Shown: in pieces, positions 26,196 to 34,865 of the stretch
Position numbering within the stretch: the stretch's first letter is position 1
How the letters are laid out: the number at the start of each line of letters is the position of its first letter
Source of the DNA: Dyadobacter sp. CY312
GTDB taxonomy: Bacteria > Bacteroidota > Bacteroidia > Cytophagales > Spirosomataceae
DNA length: 64,000 nucleotides
NCBI RefSeq assembly: GCF_021390535.1
Contig: NZ_JAJUXG010000006.1
Location: 1 to 64,000, forward strand
Direction of reading: 5' to 3'
The notes under the pieces: generated by a model
Told to the model about the DNA's origin: nothing
Databases searched by the model: none
The model's input: the letters and a program-made list of their open reading frames with translations, nothing else
Program-made: the position numbers and the translations under genes

Positions 26196-29100
26196 ATGGA
26201 AATTTTTTATCGGAACCGTAGTTCTAACCGACTGCTTTTGGATTCTCTGAGTGCAATTTTCCTTGTATTCTTTTTATTCCTGATACCTTCTCATGCCGAC
26301 GCCCAGACAATCCCCGTCCGCGGTACCGTTAAAAGTACTTCCGGTGAATTACTTATTGGTTCTACGGTCAGAGTAAAAGGCACACAAAACGGAACGGTAA
26401 CCAATGCCAATGGGGAGTTTGAACTTCAGGGCGTTGAAGCCGGAGTATCCCTGGTTGTAACCATGATCGGATACATTCAAAAAGAAGTACCGGCATCAAG
26501 AATCGTAAACATCATCTTAACCGAGGACGCTGTAGGTTTGCAGGATGTGGTAGTAACTGGTTTTCAGCAGATCGATAAAAATAAGTTTAGCGGTTCCGCA
26601 GTAACCCTTAAATCAGAAGATGTTAGAATTGATGGTCTTCCTGATGTAAGTAGAATGCTTGAAGGACGTGCTGCTGGAGTTTCTATTCAAAACGTATCGG
26701 GTACGTTTGGTGCAGCACCAAAAATCAGGATTCGTGGAGCCACTTCACTAAATGGAGCAAATAAGCCATTGTGGGTGGTTGATGGGGTAGTTCTGGAAGA
26801 TATTGTGAATATTTCCAACGATCAGCTTTCGAGTGGAGATCCAACAACATTATTGGGTTCCGCTGTTGCAGGGCTCAATCCGAATGATATAGAAACATTT
26901 GATATTCTAAAAGATGCAGCCGCAGCGGCATTGTATGGTGCGCGTGCCATGAATGGTGTGATTGTAATCACCACAAAAAAAGGGAAAAGCGGAAAGCCTG
27001 TTATTTCTTATTCGGGCAATTTTAGTACCCAGTTGAAGCCTTCCTATCGCAATTTTAACATCATGAATTCCGGGGAGCAACTTTCGATTCTTGGTGAATT
27101 AGAAAGGAAGGGTTATCTGAATACGGATATTCTGTCCATGCCAGACTACGGAATATATGGGAAGTTTTACAACTCTGTATCGGGTGATGATCAGGGAAAT
27201 TTTCCTGTTCAGAATACTCCGGAAGCTAAAAAGGCATTTTTACTTCGATATGGAAGAGCCAATACCGATTGGTTCGATGTGTTGTATAAGCAAAATTTAG
27301 TTCAGGAGCATTCGCTTAGTATTTCCTTCGGTACGGATAAATCCCAGTCTTATTTTTCAACCAGTTTTTTAAATGATAATGGTTGGACAATTGCGGACAA
27401 AGTGAGCAGGTACACGCTCAATTTTAGAAATACCTATAAGTTGTCTGATCGTGTAACGCTTGGCTTTTCTACTCTTGCCTCCATCCGTAACCAACAGGTC
27501 CCGGGCTCATTAAGCCGTAGAAGTAATCCTGTTGAAGGCCGATTTGACCGCGATTTCGATATCAATCCGTTTAATTACGCACTGAATACAAGCAGAACGC
27601 TGACTGCCTATGATGAAAACGGAGACCTTGAATTTTTTAGAAGAAACTATGCGCCGTTTAACATTGTCCATGAACTGGCCAATAACAAAATCAACCTGAA
27701 TGTTGCAGATATCAGGCTGCAAGGAGATTTCTCATATAAAATTACCGACCATTTGACCTATGATTTTCTTGGTGCTTTGAGATACATTCAAACAGGGCAG
27801 GAGCATAGAATATCGGAAAACTCAAATATGGCGAATGCATATAGAGCAGCAGATAATGCCACTATTGCAGACAGAAATAAATACCTGTATAAAGATCCTG
27901 ATGATCCTAATGCATTTCCAGTTGTCGTGTTGCCGAGTGGGGGATTCTATAATCGCAATGAAGATCAGATGAAGTTTTATAATGTCAGGAACAACCTGAG
28001 ATATAACAGAACATTTGCTGAAAGACACACTGTTGATCTTCTTGTAGGGCAGGAAGTTAAGTACACCAATCGTCAGAATTACAACAATACAGGATATGGG
28101 TTTCAGTACGATCAGGGTGGTACACCGTTTGTTGACTATCGTATCTTGAAACAAACCATAGAGGCAAATTTCCCGTATTATGGAATGAAGGAGGAGTATG
28201 AAAGATTTGCTGCTTTCTATGGTAGTGCCGGTTATACACTCGACGAGAAATATAATTTTACAGCTTACCTGCGATATGATGGTTCCAATAGATTTGGAAA
28301 GTCGGCGGCAGCGAGATGGCTTCCTACCTATACAGTTGCAGGTTCATGGAATTTTGACAGAGAGGAATTTATCAAAAAGTTTTCATGGCTCAGTATGGGA
28401 CGTCTTAGGGCCAGTTATGGGTTATCTGCAGATACCGGTCCTGCATCCAATGCTTCCGTTTTGTTTCAAAGCTTCATTACCAACCGTCCCTTTGCGAATG
28501 AGAAAGAATCATCATTACAGTTAGCTGCATTGGAGAATACGGAACTAACCTGGGAAAAACTTTACAGTGGTAATGTAGGGCTGGATCTTGGGTTATTCGC
28601 CAACCGGGTTAACCTCACTATGGACGGTTATATCCGTAAAAGTTTCGACCTGATCGATTTTATTAAAACTTCGGGTGTAGGTGGTCAAATATATAAAGTG
28701 GCCAACTACGCAGATATGGAGTCGCAGGGAATTGACTTTTCTCTTGGTGGAGTGGTATTAAAGAATAAGAATTTTGACTGGCGAGCTACCATTAACTTTG
28801 GATATGCGAAAACTCTCATTACCAACGTAAGCAATGATCCGGGAATATTTGATCTTGTGAAAGCCGAAGGAGCAAATGTTACGGGTCGTCCAGTTCGAAG
28901 TCTTTTCTCTATTGATTACAGATCATTAAATCCTGAAACTGGTGTGCCGATTTTTGTCAATGAAACTGGCGAGGTGAGTTCGGATGTGTATTTGCAAGAT
29001 CAAAATGTGAGATATTTGAAATACGAAGGACCAGTTGATCCGCCATTTACAGGAGGTTTCAATAATACCTTTAACTACAAAAATCTTTCACTCAATATAC

Positions 29101-29552
29101 TATTTACCGGGCAGGCTGGAAACAAAATTAGAATGAATCCACTTTTCAGAGGGACGTTCAGTGACTTGGATGCAACACCCAAAGAATTTGCTGATAGATG
29201 GGTAATTCCGGGAGAAGAAGGGCCGACAGATGTTCCTGCAATCAGCGATAAGCTTTATCAGCAATACCTGGCGGGCACTTATCCTTACAGTATTTACAAT
29301 TACTCCCGCGAGCGAGTTGCAAAAGGAGACTTTATCAGATTAAAATCAATTGCGCTGTCGTACAAAATTCCTTTGACTGCTGTGAAAAGAGTAGGTTTGA
29401 CTGCTGCAAATATTCAGTTTTCATCCAGTAATCTCGCATTGCTATACTCTGATAAAAAGCTGAAAGGGCAGGATCCGGAGTTTTTCAATGCTGGTGGAGT
29501 GGCTCAGCCTCTTCAAAAACAATTTACACTTGCGTTGAAACTTACTTTGTAA
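26196..29552 (+). CDS. SusC/RagA family TonB-linked outer-membrane protein
   Basis: An 1118-residue TonB-dependent importer. After a signal peptide (ending PSHADAQ) come a carboxypeptidase-regulatory-like domain (about 40-110, GSTVRVKGTQNGTVTNANGE), a plug (DVVVTGFQQIDKNKFSGSAV; KDAAAAALYGARAMNGVI) and a 22-strand barrel ending in a typical hydrophobic strand (FTLALKLTL). It forms the import channel with the SusD-like lipoprotein that follows. The neighbouring lipoproteins and metallohydrolase suggest a peptide- or protein-derived substrate rather than a glycan, since no glycoside hydrolase is nearby. The substrate is inferred only. Confidence 0.94.
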   Translation: MEIFYRNRSSNRLLLDSLSAIFLVFFLFLIPSHADAQTIPVRGTVKSTSGELLIGSTVRVKGTQNGTVTNANGEFELQGVEAGVSLVVTMIGYIQKEVPASRIVNIILTEDAVGLQDVVVTGFQQIDKNKFSGSAVTLKSEDVRIDGLPDVSRMLEGRAAGVSIQNVSGTFGAAPKIRIRGATSLNGANKPLWVVDGVVLEDIVNISNDQLSSGDPTTLLGSAVAGLNPNDIETFDILKDAAAAALYGARAMNGVIVITTKKGKSGKPVISYSGNFSTQLKPSYRNFNIMNSGEQLSILGELERKGYLNTDILSMPDYGIYGKFYNSVSGDDQGNFPVQNTPEAKKAFLLRYGRANTDWFDVLYKQNLVQEHSLSISFGTDKSQSYFSTSFLNDNGWTIADKVSRYTLNFRNTYKLSDRVTLGFSTLASIRNQQVPGSLSRRSNPVEGRFDRDFDINPFNYALNTSRTLTAYDENGDLEFFRRNYAPFNIVHELANNKINLNVADIRLQGDFSYKITDHLTYDFLGALRYIQTGQEHRISENSNMANAYRAADNATIADRNKYLYKDPDDPNAFPVVVLPSGGFYNRNEDQMKFYNVRNNLRYNRTFAERHTVDLLVGQEVKYTNRQNYNNTGYGFQYDQGGTPFVDYRILKQTIEANFPYYGMKEEYERFAAFYGSAGYTLDEKYNFTAYLRYDGSNRFGKSAAARWLPTYTVAGSWNFDREEFIKKFSWLSMGRLRASYGLSADTGPASNASVLFQSFITNRPFANEKESSLQLAALENTELTWEKLYSGNVGLDLGLFANRVNLTMDGYIRKSFDLIDFIKTSGVGGQIYKVANYADMESQGIDFSLGGVVLKNKNFDWRATINFGYAKTLITNVSNDPGIFDLVKAEGANVTGRPVRSLFSIDYRSLNPETGVPIFVNETGEVSSDVYLQDQNVRYLKYEGPVDPPFTGGFNNTFNYKNLSLNILFTGQAGNKIRMNPLFRGTFSDLDATPKEFADRWVIPGEEGPTDVPAISDKLYQQYLAGTYPYSIYNYSRERVAKGDFIRLKSIALSYKIPLTAVKRVGLTAANIQFSSSNLALLYSDKKLKGQDPEFFNAGGVAQPLQKQFTLALKLTL

Positions 29553-29602
29553 TGAACAGCAATTTAGAAACCCGAAATTATTGCGACAATAATAGGAAGA
29601 CA

Positions 29603-31084
29603 ATGAAGTCGATCATACACGAAACAAAGAAAGTGGCAGCCATATTTCTGGTTGTCTCCATGCTGACAAGCTGCGAGGATTTCTTATCCAAAGAGCCAGA
29701 CAGTACTCGCGCGTCAATATCTACGCCCAAACAGGTGTCGCAGTTATTGACAACTGCATATCCGCAGTCCGGGTATGTGGTTATGGCTGAATCCATGAGT
29801 GATAATGTGGTAGACAAGGGCGTTGGTGAAGATGATAAAACCAATCGCTTCTCTTTTCTTTTTGAAGAGGTAGATGCGCCTGTTGGCACGTCTGATGCTC
29901 CGGATTCCTACTGGGCTGAATGTTACAGAGCAATATCAGTAAGTAACGAAGCTCTTCATATCATCAATTCCTCAGCAGATCCCGTCCAATTTAATGCACA
30001 AAAAGGAGAGGCTCTTGTTGCCAGAGCTTATGCACATTTTATGCTCGTAAGCTTTTTTAGCAAATTTTACAATGCACAAACCGCTGCCTCTGATCCGGGA
30101 ATTCCTTATGTTACAGAACCCGAAAATGTGGTAATTAAGAAGTATGAACGCAGGACAGTAGCTTATGTGTACGAAAAGATTGAAGAGGACCTTTTGGCAG
30201 GGCTACCGCTTATAAGCGACGGTTCGTACACTGTACCAAAATATCATTTCAACCTGGCGGCTGCTAATGCTTTTGCTGCTCGCTTTTACCTTTTCAAGAA
30301 AGATTACGCCAAAGTTTTACAATATACAAATGCTGCATTTCCAGGCTCTTCGGTGGTGGACAATCTTCGTCCCTGGAATACGACAATGGAAAATATGTCG
30401 CCAGACGAACTCACAACCATTTACTCACAGGCAACTCAGCGATCAAATCTCTTGCTTGTCGAAACGGCTTCATTGATTGGTCGTTACATGCCTCGTTATC
30501 GCTTTGGAGTTTCTTTTGGTAAGCAGCGTGAGATTTTTTCCAGCGAAACCATGGTGTCTGCCAATGCTAGCTGGTCATACCCGGTTTATTATCAGGGAGA
30601 TAATAATTATTTTGTTCCTAAGTGGTATGAGTATTTTGTGCGAGAATCAGTTAATGCAGACACGGGTGTTCCCTATGTAATGCTACCACTGTTTACGGCA
30701 GAAGAAGTCCTTTTTAACCGAGCTGAGGCCAAGGTGTTTTCGAGCCAAAATGCAGCTGCTCTTGCTGATCTGAATTTGTTCCTGAGCAAGAGGATATCGG
30801 GTTACCATGCGTCAACGCACACACTTACCCAGGCTAAGCTTCAAACTTATTATGGGTCAAACAACTTTGCCAACAATCTAATCAATGCCATAATGGATTT
30901 CAAGAGGGCAGAATTTATGCAGGAAGGAATGCGCTGGTTCGATTTGCAAAGATTTGCAGTTCCTGTTGAACATACTGATAATGTCGGTAATGTTATTTCT
31001 TCTGTCGGAGCAGATGATCCACGCAGGGTATTTCAGTTACCTCAAAGCGCTACTATCTCTGGCTTGGAGTTGAATGCGAGATAA
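29603..31084 (+). CDS. SusD/RagB family nutrient-binding lipoprotein
   Basis: A 493-residue surface lipoprotein with lipobox LTSC (Cys24). Typical SusD features are the start CEDFLSKEPDS, the TPR-like RAYAHFMLVSFFSKFYN segment and the C-terminal RAEFMQEGMRWFDLQRFAVP. It caps the SusC barrel and binds the substrate. The frame is open back to an ATG at 29552 that overlaps the susC stop (TAATG), but the ATG at 29603 directly precedes the signal peptide and is preferred. It is the second gene of the four-gene operon 26196-33389. Confidence 0.92.
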   Translation: MKSIIHETKKVAAIFLVVSMLTSCEDFLSKEPDSTRASISTPKQVSQLLTTAYPQSGYVVMAESMSDNVVDKGVGEDDKTNRFSFLFEEVDAPVGTSDAPDSYWAECYRAISVSNEALHIINSSADPVQFNAQKGEALVARAYAHFMLVSFFSKFYNAQTAASDPGIPYVTEPENVVIKKYERRTVAYVYEKIEEDLLAGLPLISDGSYTVPKYHFNLAAANAFAARFYLFKKDYAKVLQYTNAAFPGSSVVDNLRPWNTTMENMSPDELTTIYSQATQRSNLLLVETASLIGRYMPRYRFGVSFGKQREIFSSETMVSANASWSYPVYYQGDNNYFVPKWYEYFVRESVNADTGVPYVMLPLFTAEEVLFNRAEAKVFSSQNAAALADLNLFLSKRISGYHASTHTLTQAKLQTYYGSNNFANNLINAIMDFKRAEFMQEGMRWFDLQRFAVPVEHTDNVGNVISSVGADDPRRVFQLPQSATISGLELNAR

Positions 31085-31117
31085 GAATTACATTGAAAGA
31101 TTTTAAATGTTACAAAT

Positions 31118-32044
31118 ATGAATAAATTATCAGGATTACTGTTTTCAAGTATCTTTCTCCTGTGCAGTGTAGTGCTGGTGTCTTGTAAGGAGGACGAAAT
31201 TGGTGATGTTGAAAATATACCAGGACTTGGTGGTGATGAATGGGTAAAAGGTCCGATTGATGATTGGATTTTTAGCAATATGACAACCCCCTATAATATT
31301 TCAGTGAAATATAAATGGGATCAGTTCGAGTTTGATAACGTTTTGAAAACACTTGTTCCGGCAGATGAGGCTCAGGTTATTCCTTTGTTATCAAGTATTG
31401 ACAAAGGATGGGCAAAACCATATGTGGAAGAGGCGGGGAAAGTCTTTTTTAATAAGTATTCCCCAAAACTTTTTGTGCTCTCAGGCAGTGTAGAATACAA
31501 TCTTGATGGCTCTGTAACTGGTGGACAGGCAGAGGGAGGACGTAAGATCGTAATGATGGGAATTAACCGATTTAAAGTAAAGGGAATGCCGGGATACAAG
31601 GCGGAAACAGATTCGCTTTATGCCAAGTTCTTTGTTTTCCATGTCATACAACATGAGTTTGGCCATATCCTCCACCAGAACAAAAACTATCCGCAGGAAT
31701 ACAAGACCATTAGTGCCGGGAAGTATTATGGTGCCAACTGGATCAACTACAGGGACGAAGATGCGTTGCGGGATGGTTTTGTGACTGCTTACTCTGCTTC
31801 CAACTTCGACGATGATTTTGTGGAGATGATTGCGGTGATGCTTATGGAAGGTAAAGATGGTTTTGATAAAATGGTTAATGCAATACCACCAGGCACCACT
31901 GCAAAGGGAACTACCAGAGAACAGGCTCAGTCAGCACTTAGACAAAAAGAGGCAATGATTGTGGCCTATTATAAAAACTCCTGGAACATTGATTTCTATG
32001 CATTGCAGAAAAAGACAAGGGCTGCAATGGTCAGTATGTTTTGA
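31118..32044 (+). CDS. Substrate-import-associated zinc metallohydrolase lipoprotein
   Basis: A 308-residue lipoprotein (lipobox LVSC, Cys23). The zinc motif HEFGH is at residues 179-183, with Glu236 in DDFVEMIAVML a possible third ligand. It matches the Bacteroidota family of zinc-binding metallopeptidases encoded with SusC/SusD pairs (described as substrate import-associated zinc metallohydrolase). It probably cleaves a peptide or amide substrate at the cell surface before import. It lies 33 nt after the SusD gene and 34 nt before the DUF4302 gene, on one transcript. Family assignment good; substrate unknown. Confidence 0.9.
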   Translation: MNKLSGLLFSSIFLLCSVVLVSCKEDEIGDVENIPGLGGDEWVKGPIDDWIFSNMTTPYNISVKYKWDQFEFDNVLKTLVPADEAQVIPLLSSIDKGWAKPYVEEAGKVFFNKYSPKLFVLSGSVEYNLDGSVTGGQAEGGRKIVMMGINRFKVKGMPGYKAETDSLYAKFFVFHVIQHEFGHILHQNKNYPQEYKTISAGKYYGANWINYRDEDALRDGFVTAYSASNFDDDFVEMIAVMLMEGKDGFDKMVNAIPPGTTAKGTTREQAQSALRQKEAMIVAYYKNSWNIDFYALQKKTRAAMVSMF

Positions 32045-32078
32045 TAGGATTTAAAGAAGTTTTTAAAAATATTACCTG

Positions 32079-33389
32079 ATGAGAAAGTCGATTTTATATT
32101 TTCTGCTGCTTTCGGCGGGCTTTTGGTCCTGCGAAAATAAGGATGAATCTGTTTTTGAAAAGACTACGGACGAGCGTCTGAATGAAGCTCTCGGAGCTTA
32201 TGAAAAACAATTGTCTGAGGCGGCTTATGGCTGGAATGCGGTGGTATATCCAGGCAACGAAAGCAGTTATGGATTTTACATGAAATTCGATGATAAAAAT
32301 CGGGTATCAATGTATTCGGATTTTACGGAAACGTCAGCAAAAACGCCAAAGGAAAGCAGCTACCGCCTGAAAGCCATGCAAACACCTACACTCATATTCG
32401 ATACTTATGGCTATATGCATCTGTTGGCAGATCCTGACGGTGGGGTGAACGGCGGGAATGACGGAGATGGGCTCCTTTCTGATTTTGAATTTGCAATTTA
32501 TCCGGACTCAGTTACGACCGACAGGATTGTTTTTGTAGGAAGGAAAAATCAAAGCAAGCTCATATTAACCCGTGCAACTCAGGCGCAGCAAACTGCGTTC
32601 AATGGTGGTGGTCAGGCAGCAGGTCTTGCTTTTAACAACATTTCCAAATACCAGGTTTATTTTAAAAGACTAACATTTAATGGTGTCACTTATGAAATTG
32701 CGGTAAATCAGGTGGACAGAATAATTAAACTGACATGGCTTGACGGCACTACTGTGAGGACTTTCACCACCACTTATTATTATGATTCGGAAGGGTTGGT
32801 TTTTGCGAAACCGTTTGTAAATGGATCCAATACAATAAACGGATTTAATAAAATTACCTGGGATGAATCCCGCACTCAGTTATCAGTTTCAGTGAATGGT
32901 ACAACTTCTGTTATTGGCACAGCAATCAGACCTTTGTCAATAGATCGTGCTGCTCCACGTGCATGGTGGAATGCACCGCAGGCTACAGGTGGCGAGTGGC
33001 GTTCAGTATCCGGTTTTCATGTCAATGGCGTAGATGATGCATTTGGTCTTAAGACATTAACTTCTGATTCTTTTCCTTACGTGGTGTATCTGTACATACC
33101 TGCATACGGTTCTGGATACGATTTGTTTGCTCCCGCATTTTTTGAGGATGGTGGCCTTTCGTTGCACTATGGCGATGCTGTAAGAACACCTAATTTTACA
33201 AGTGATGGCAGAATAATCTTCTCAATGGCAGGGACTCTGGGTGACGTGCCGAAAACCGGCCCGGTAGCTCAAATGTCAGCGCAACTTTATGAGTCTAGTG
33301 GGTATTATCTAATTCAAACGTCAGAAAAAACGTATGATATGGTAAGCGTGAAAGATGCCAAGTCTTGGATAAGTTGGTTTAGAATTTGA
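32079..33389 (+). CDS. DUF4302 domain-containing lipoprotein
   Basis: A 436-residue lipoprotein with lipobox FWSC (Cys18). The N-terminal KTTDERLNEALGAYEKQLSE followed by AAYGWNAVVYP is characteristic of DUF4302, a Bacteroidota family found in operons with SusCD and the zinc metallohydrolase. The remainder is beta-rich with a Gly/Asp-rich segment (DPDGGVNGGNDGDG). No catalytic motif is visible, so it may be a surface substrate-binding accessory. It is the last gene of the operon and ends before a strong bidirectional terminator. Confidence 0.85.
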   Translation: MRKSILYFLLLSAGFWSCENKDESVFEKTTDERLNEALGAYEKQLSEAAYGWNAVVYPGNESSYGFYMKFDDKNRVSMYSDFTETSAKTPKESSYRLKAMQTPTLIFDTYGYMHLLADPDGGVNGGNDGDGLLSDFEFAIYPDSVTTDRIVFVGRKNQSKLILTRATQAQQTAFNGGGQAAGLAFNNISKYQVYFKRLTFNGVTYEIAVNQVDRIIKLTWLDGTTVRTFTTTYYYDSEGLVFAKPFVNGSNTINGFNKITWDESRTQLSVSVNGTTSVIGTAIRPLSIDRAAPRAWWNAPQATGGEWRSVSGFHVNGVDDAFGLKTLTSDSFPYVVYLYIPAYGSGYDLFAPAFFEDGGLSLHYGDAVRTPNFTSDGRIIFSMAGTLGDVPKTGPVAQMSAQLYESSGYYLIQTSEKTYDMVSVKDAKSWISWFRI

Positions 33390-33407
33390 TCATCAAGAAT
33401 AGAATAT

Positions 33408-33445
33408 AACAAAAAACACGCTCCCTTCGAAGCGTGTTTTTTGTT
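33408..33445. terminator. Bidirectional terminator between two SusCD operons
   Basis: A 15-bp perfect stem, AACAAAAAACACGCT (33408-33422) and AGCGTGTTTTTTGTT (33431-33445), with an 8-nt loop, flanked by A and T runs. It separates the convergent DUF4302 and SusD-like genes. Confidence 0.85.
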
Positions 33446-33461
33446 ATCGGCTAATATAGTC

Positions 33462-34835
33462 TTAGTTGTATCCTTCGTTCTGAACAAGTTTGTTATTGGC
33501 ATCAATCTCCCTCTGAGGAATAGGAATGATAAGTTTTGGAGAATTATAGGGAAGTGAGCCTATGTTCTCTTTATTACGTCTTGCGTCATGCAGCGTATGA
33601 CCTTCAAAAGCTAATTCCAGATGACGCTCTTTCTGTATTGATGCGAGCGTAACGGTTGTAGCAGCTGGCAGCCCTGCTCGGCTGCGTATTACATTAATGT
33701 CCTGAACTGGTGTTGCTCCGGTAGTAGTTCCTAATCTGAAATTGCATTCAGCACGTGTAAGGTACATTTCAGCCAAGCGGAATTGGAGAACGTTGCCGTA
33801 AGTATCCAGGTGTTTTTGGGTATAGACATTGTTTGTGCTCAGGAAGAAATCTCCACGTGTATCAGCATCTTCATATAAGTTTAAATGTCTAGGAAGTACT
33901 CTGATATCACCTCGACCGGAAGTTCCCGTAATCTCGTCAATAGTTTCACCGAAATAAGTATTCAGGTCATTAACTCCGTCCTGTTGAGTCACAATCATAG
34001 AGAAAATGTACTCTTGCGGGTTGGCACCACCATTTCTTAGAAACGTGTAAAAAAGCGAACTAAAAGGTTTTATAATGCTATATGATTTCGAATCAATCAC
34101 TTCATTTACTGCTTCATTAGCTTTTACATATTCTCCTTGCATCAAATATACCCTGGATAACTGAGCAAGCGCAGCATATTTCGTAGCATAAAAAGTGTTA
34201 GTTTCTGGTAATAACTCTTTTGCAGCGTTGAGATCTTCTAGAACTTGTGCATAAACTTCTGCAACTGAATTTCTTGCAATTTTATCTTCATCGCTTACGC
34301 CCCGCGTAGGTGTCAATACTAAGGGTACACCTAGATTTGAAGCATTATTGCCATCACCCCATGTTTTGGCGTACAATCTTACGAGATCAAAATAAATAGA
34401 TCCACGAATAAATCTTGCTTCGCCCTCAATTCGTTCACGTTTTGACTCATCAACGATCTCTAATGCGGACAAGACATTATTACACCTATTGATAGCGACA
34501 TAAGAGTCACGCCAGGTAGTGAGAGCAGATACATTGACAGTGGTCATTTCTTTGTTGAACATTTCCAGCAAATTTTGAAAAGTCCCACCAAAGCCTAGTT
34601 CTCCGTTATTGCCTAATAATTCGGCGGCAACCTGAAACCCTCCTCCATAAACATCTTCATCCTGTAATCCGTCGTAACATCCAATGAGTGTAACTTCCAC
34701 GTCTTTGGATGTACTTAACGCATCATTCTCATCAATACTTTGGGTAGGGTTAACGTCAAGCCGATTGTTGCAGCTACTTGTAGCAAACAGAAATGATGTA
34801 AGTAAAATAGCGTATATTCTCATATTCTTTTTCAT
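33462..34835 (-). CDS. SusD/RagB family nutrient-binding lipoprotein (second system)
   Basis: A 457-residue lipoprotein with lipobox TSSC (Cys22). SusD features are NNRLDVNPTQSIDENDALST near the mature N-terminus, the RGSIYFDLVRLYAKTWGDG helix pair and the C-terminal RHLELAFEGHTLHDARRNKE and IPIPQREIDAN. It is downstream of its SusC partner by 30 nt. This pair has no hydrolase or regulator beside it, so its substrate is unknown. Confidence 0.92.
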   Translation of the reverse strand: MKKNMRIYAILLTSFLFATSSCNNRLDVNPTQSIDENDALSTSKDVEVTLIGCYDGLQDEDVYGGGFQVAAELLGNNGELGFGGTFQNLLEMFNKEMTTVNVSALTTWRDSYVAINRCNNVLSALEIVDESKRERIEGEARFIRGSIYFDLVRLYAKTWGDGNNASNLGVPLVLTPTRGVSDEDKIARNSVAEVYAQVLEDLNAAKELLPETNTFYATKYAALAQLSRVYLMQGEYVKANEAVNEVIDSKSYSIIKPFSSLFYTFLRNGGANPQEYIFSMIVTQQDGVNDLNTYFGETIDEITGTSGRGDIRVLPRHLNLYEDADTRGDFFLSTNNVYTQKHLDTYGNVLQFRLAEMYLTRAECNFRLGTTTGATPVQDINVIRSRAGLPAATTVTLASIQKERHLELAFEGHTLHDARRNKENIGSLPYNSPKLIIPIPQREIDANNKLVQNEGYN

Positions 34836-34865
34836 GATTTTTCTAGTCGAAGTGGTGCTTTTTAA

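Noticed and set aside
29552..29602. ATG at 29552 overlapping the susC stop as the SusD start
   Set aside because: It would add 17 polar residues before the lipoprotein signal peptide; the ATG at 29603 gives a proper signal.
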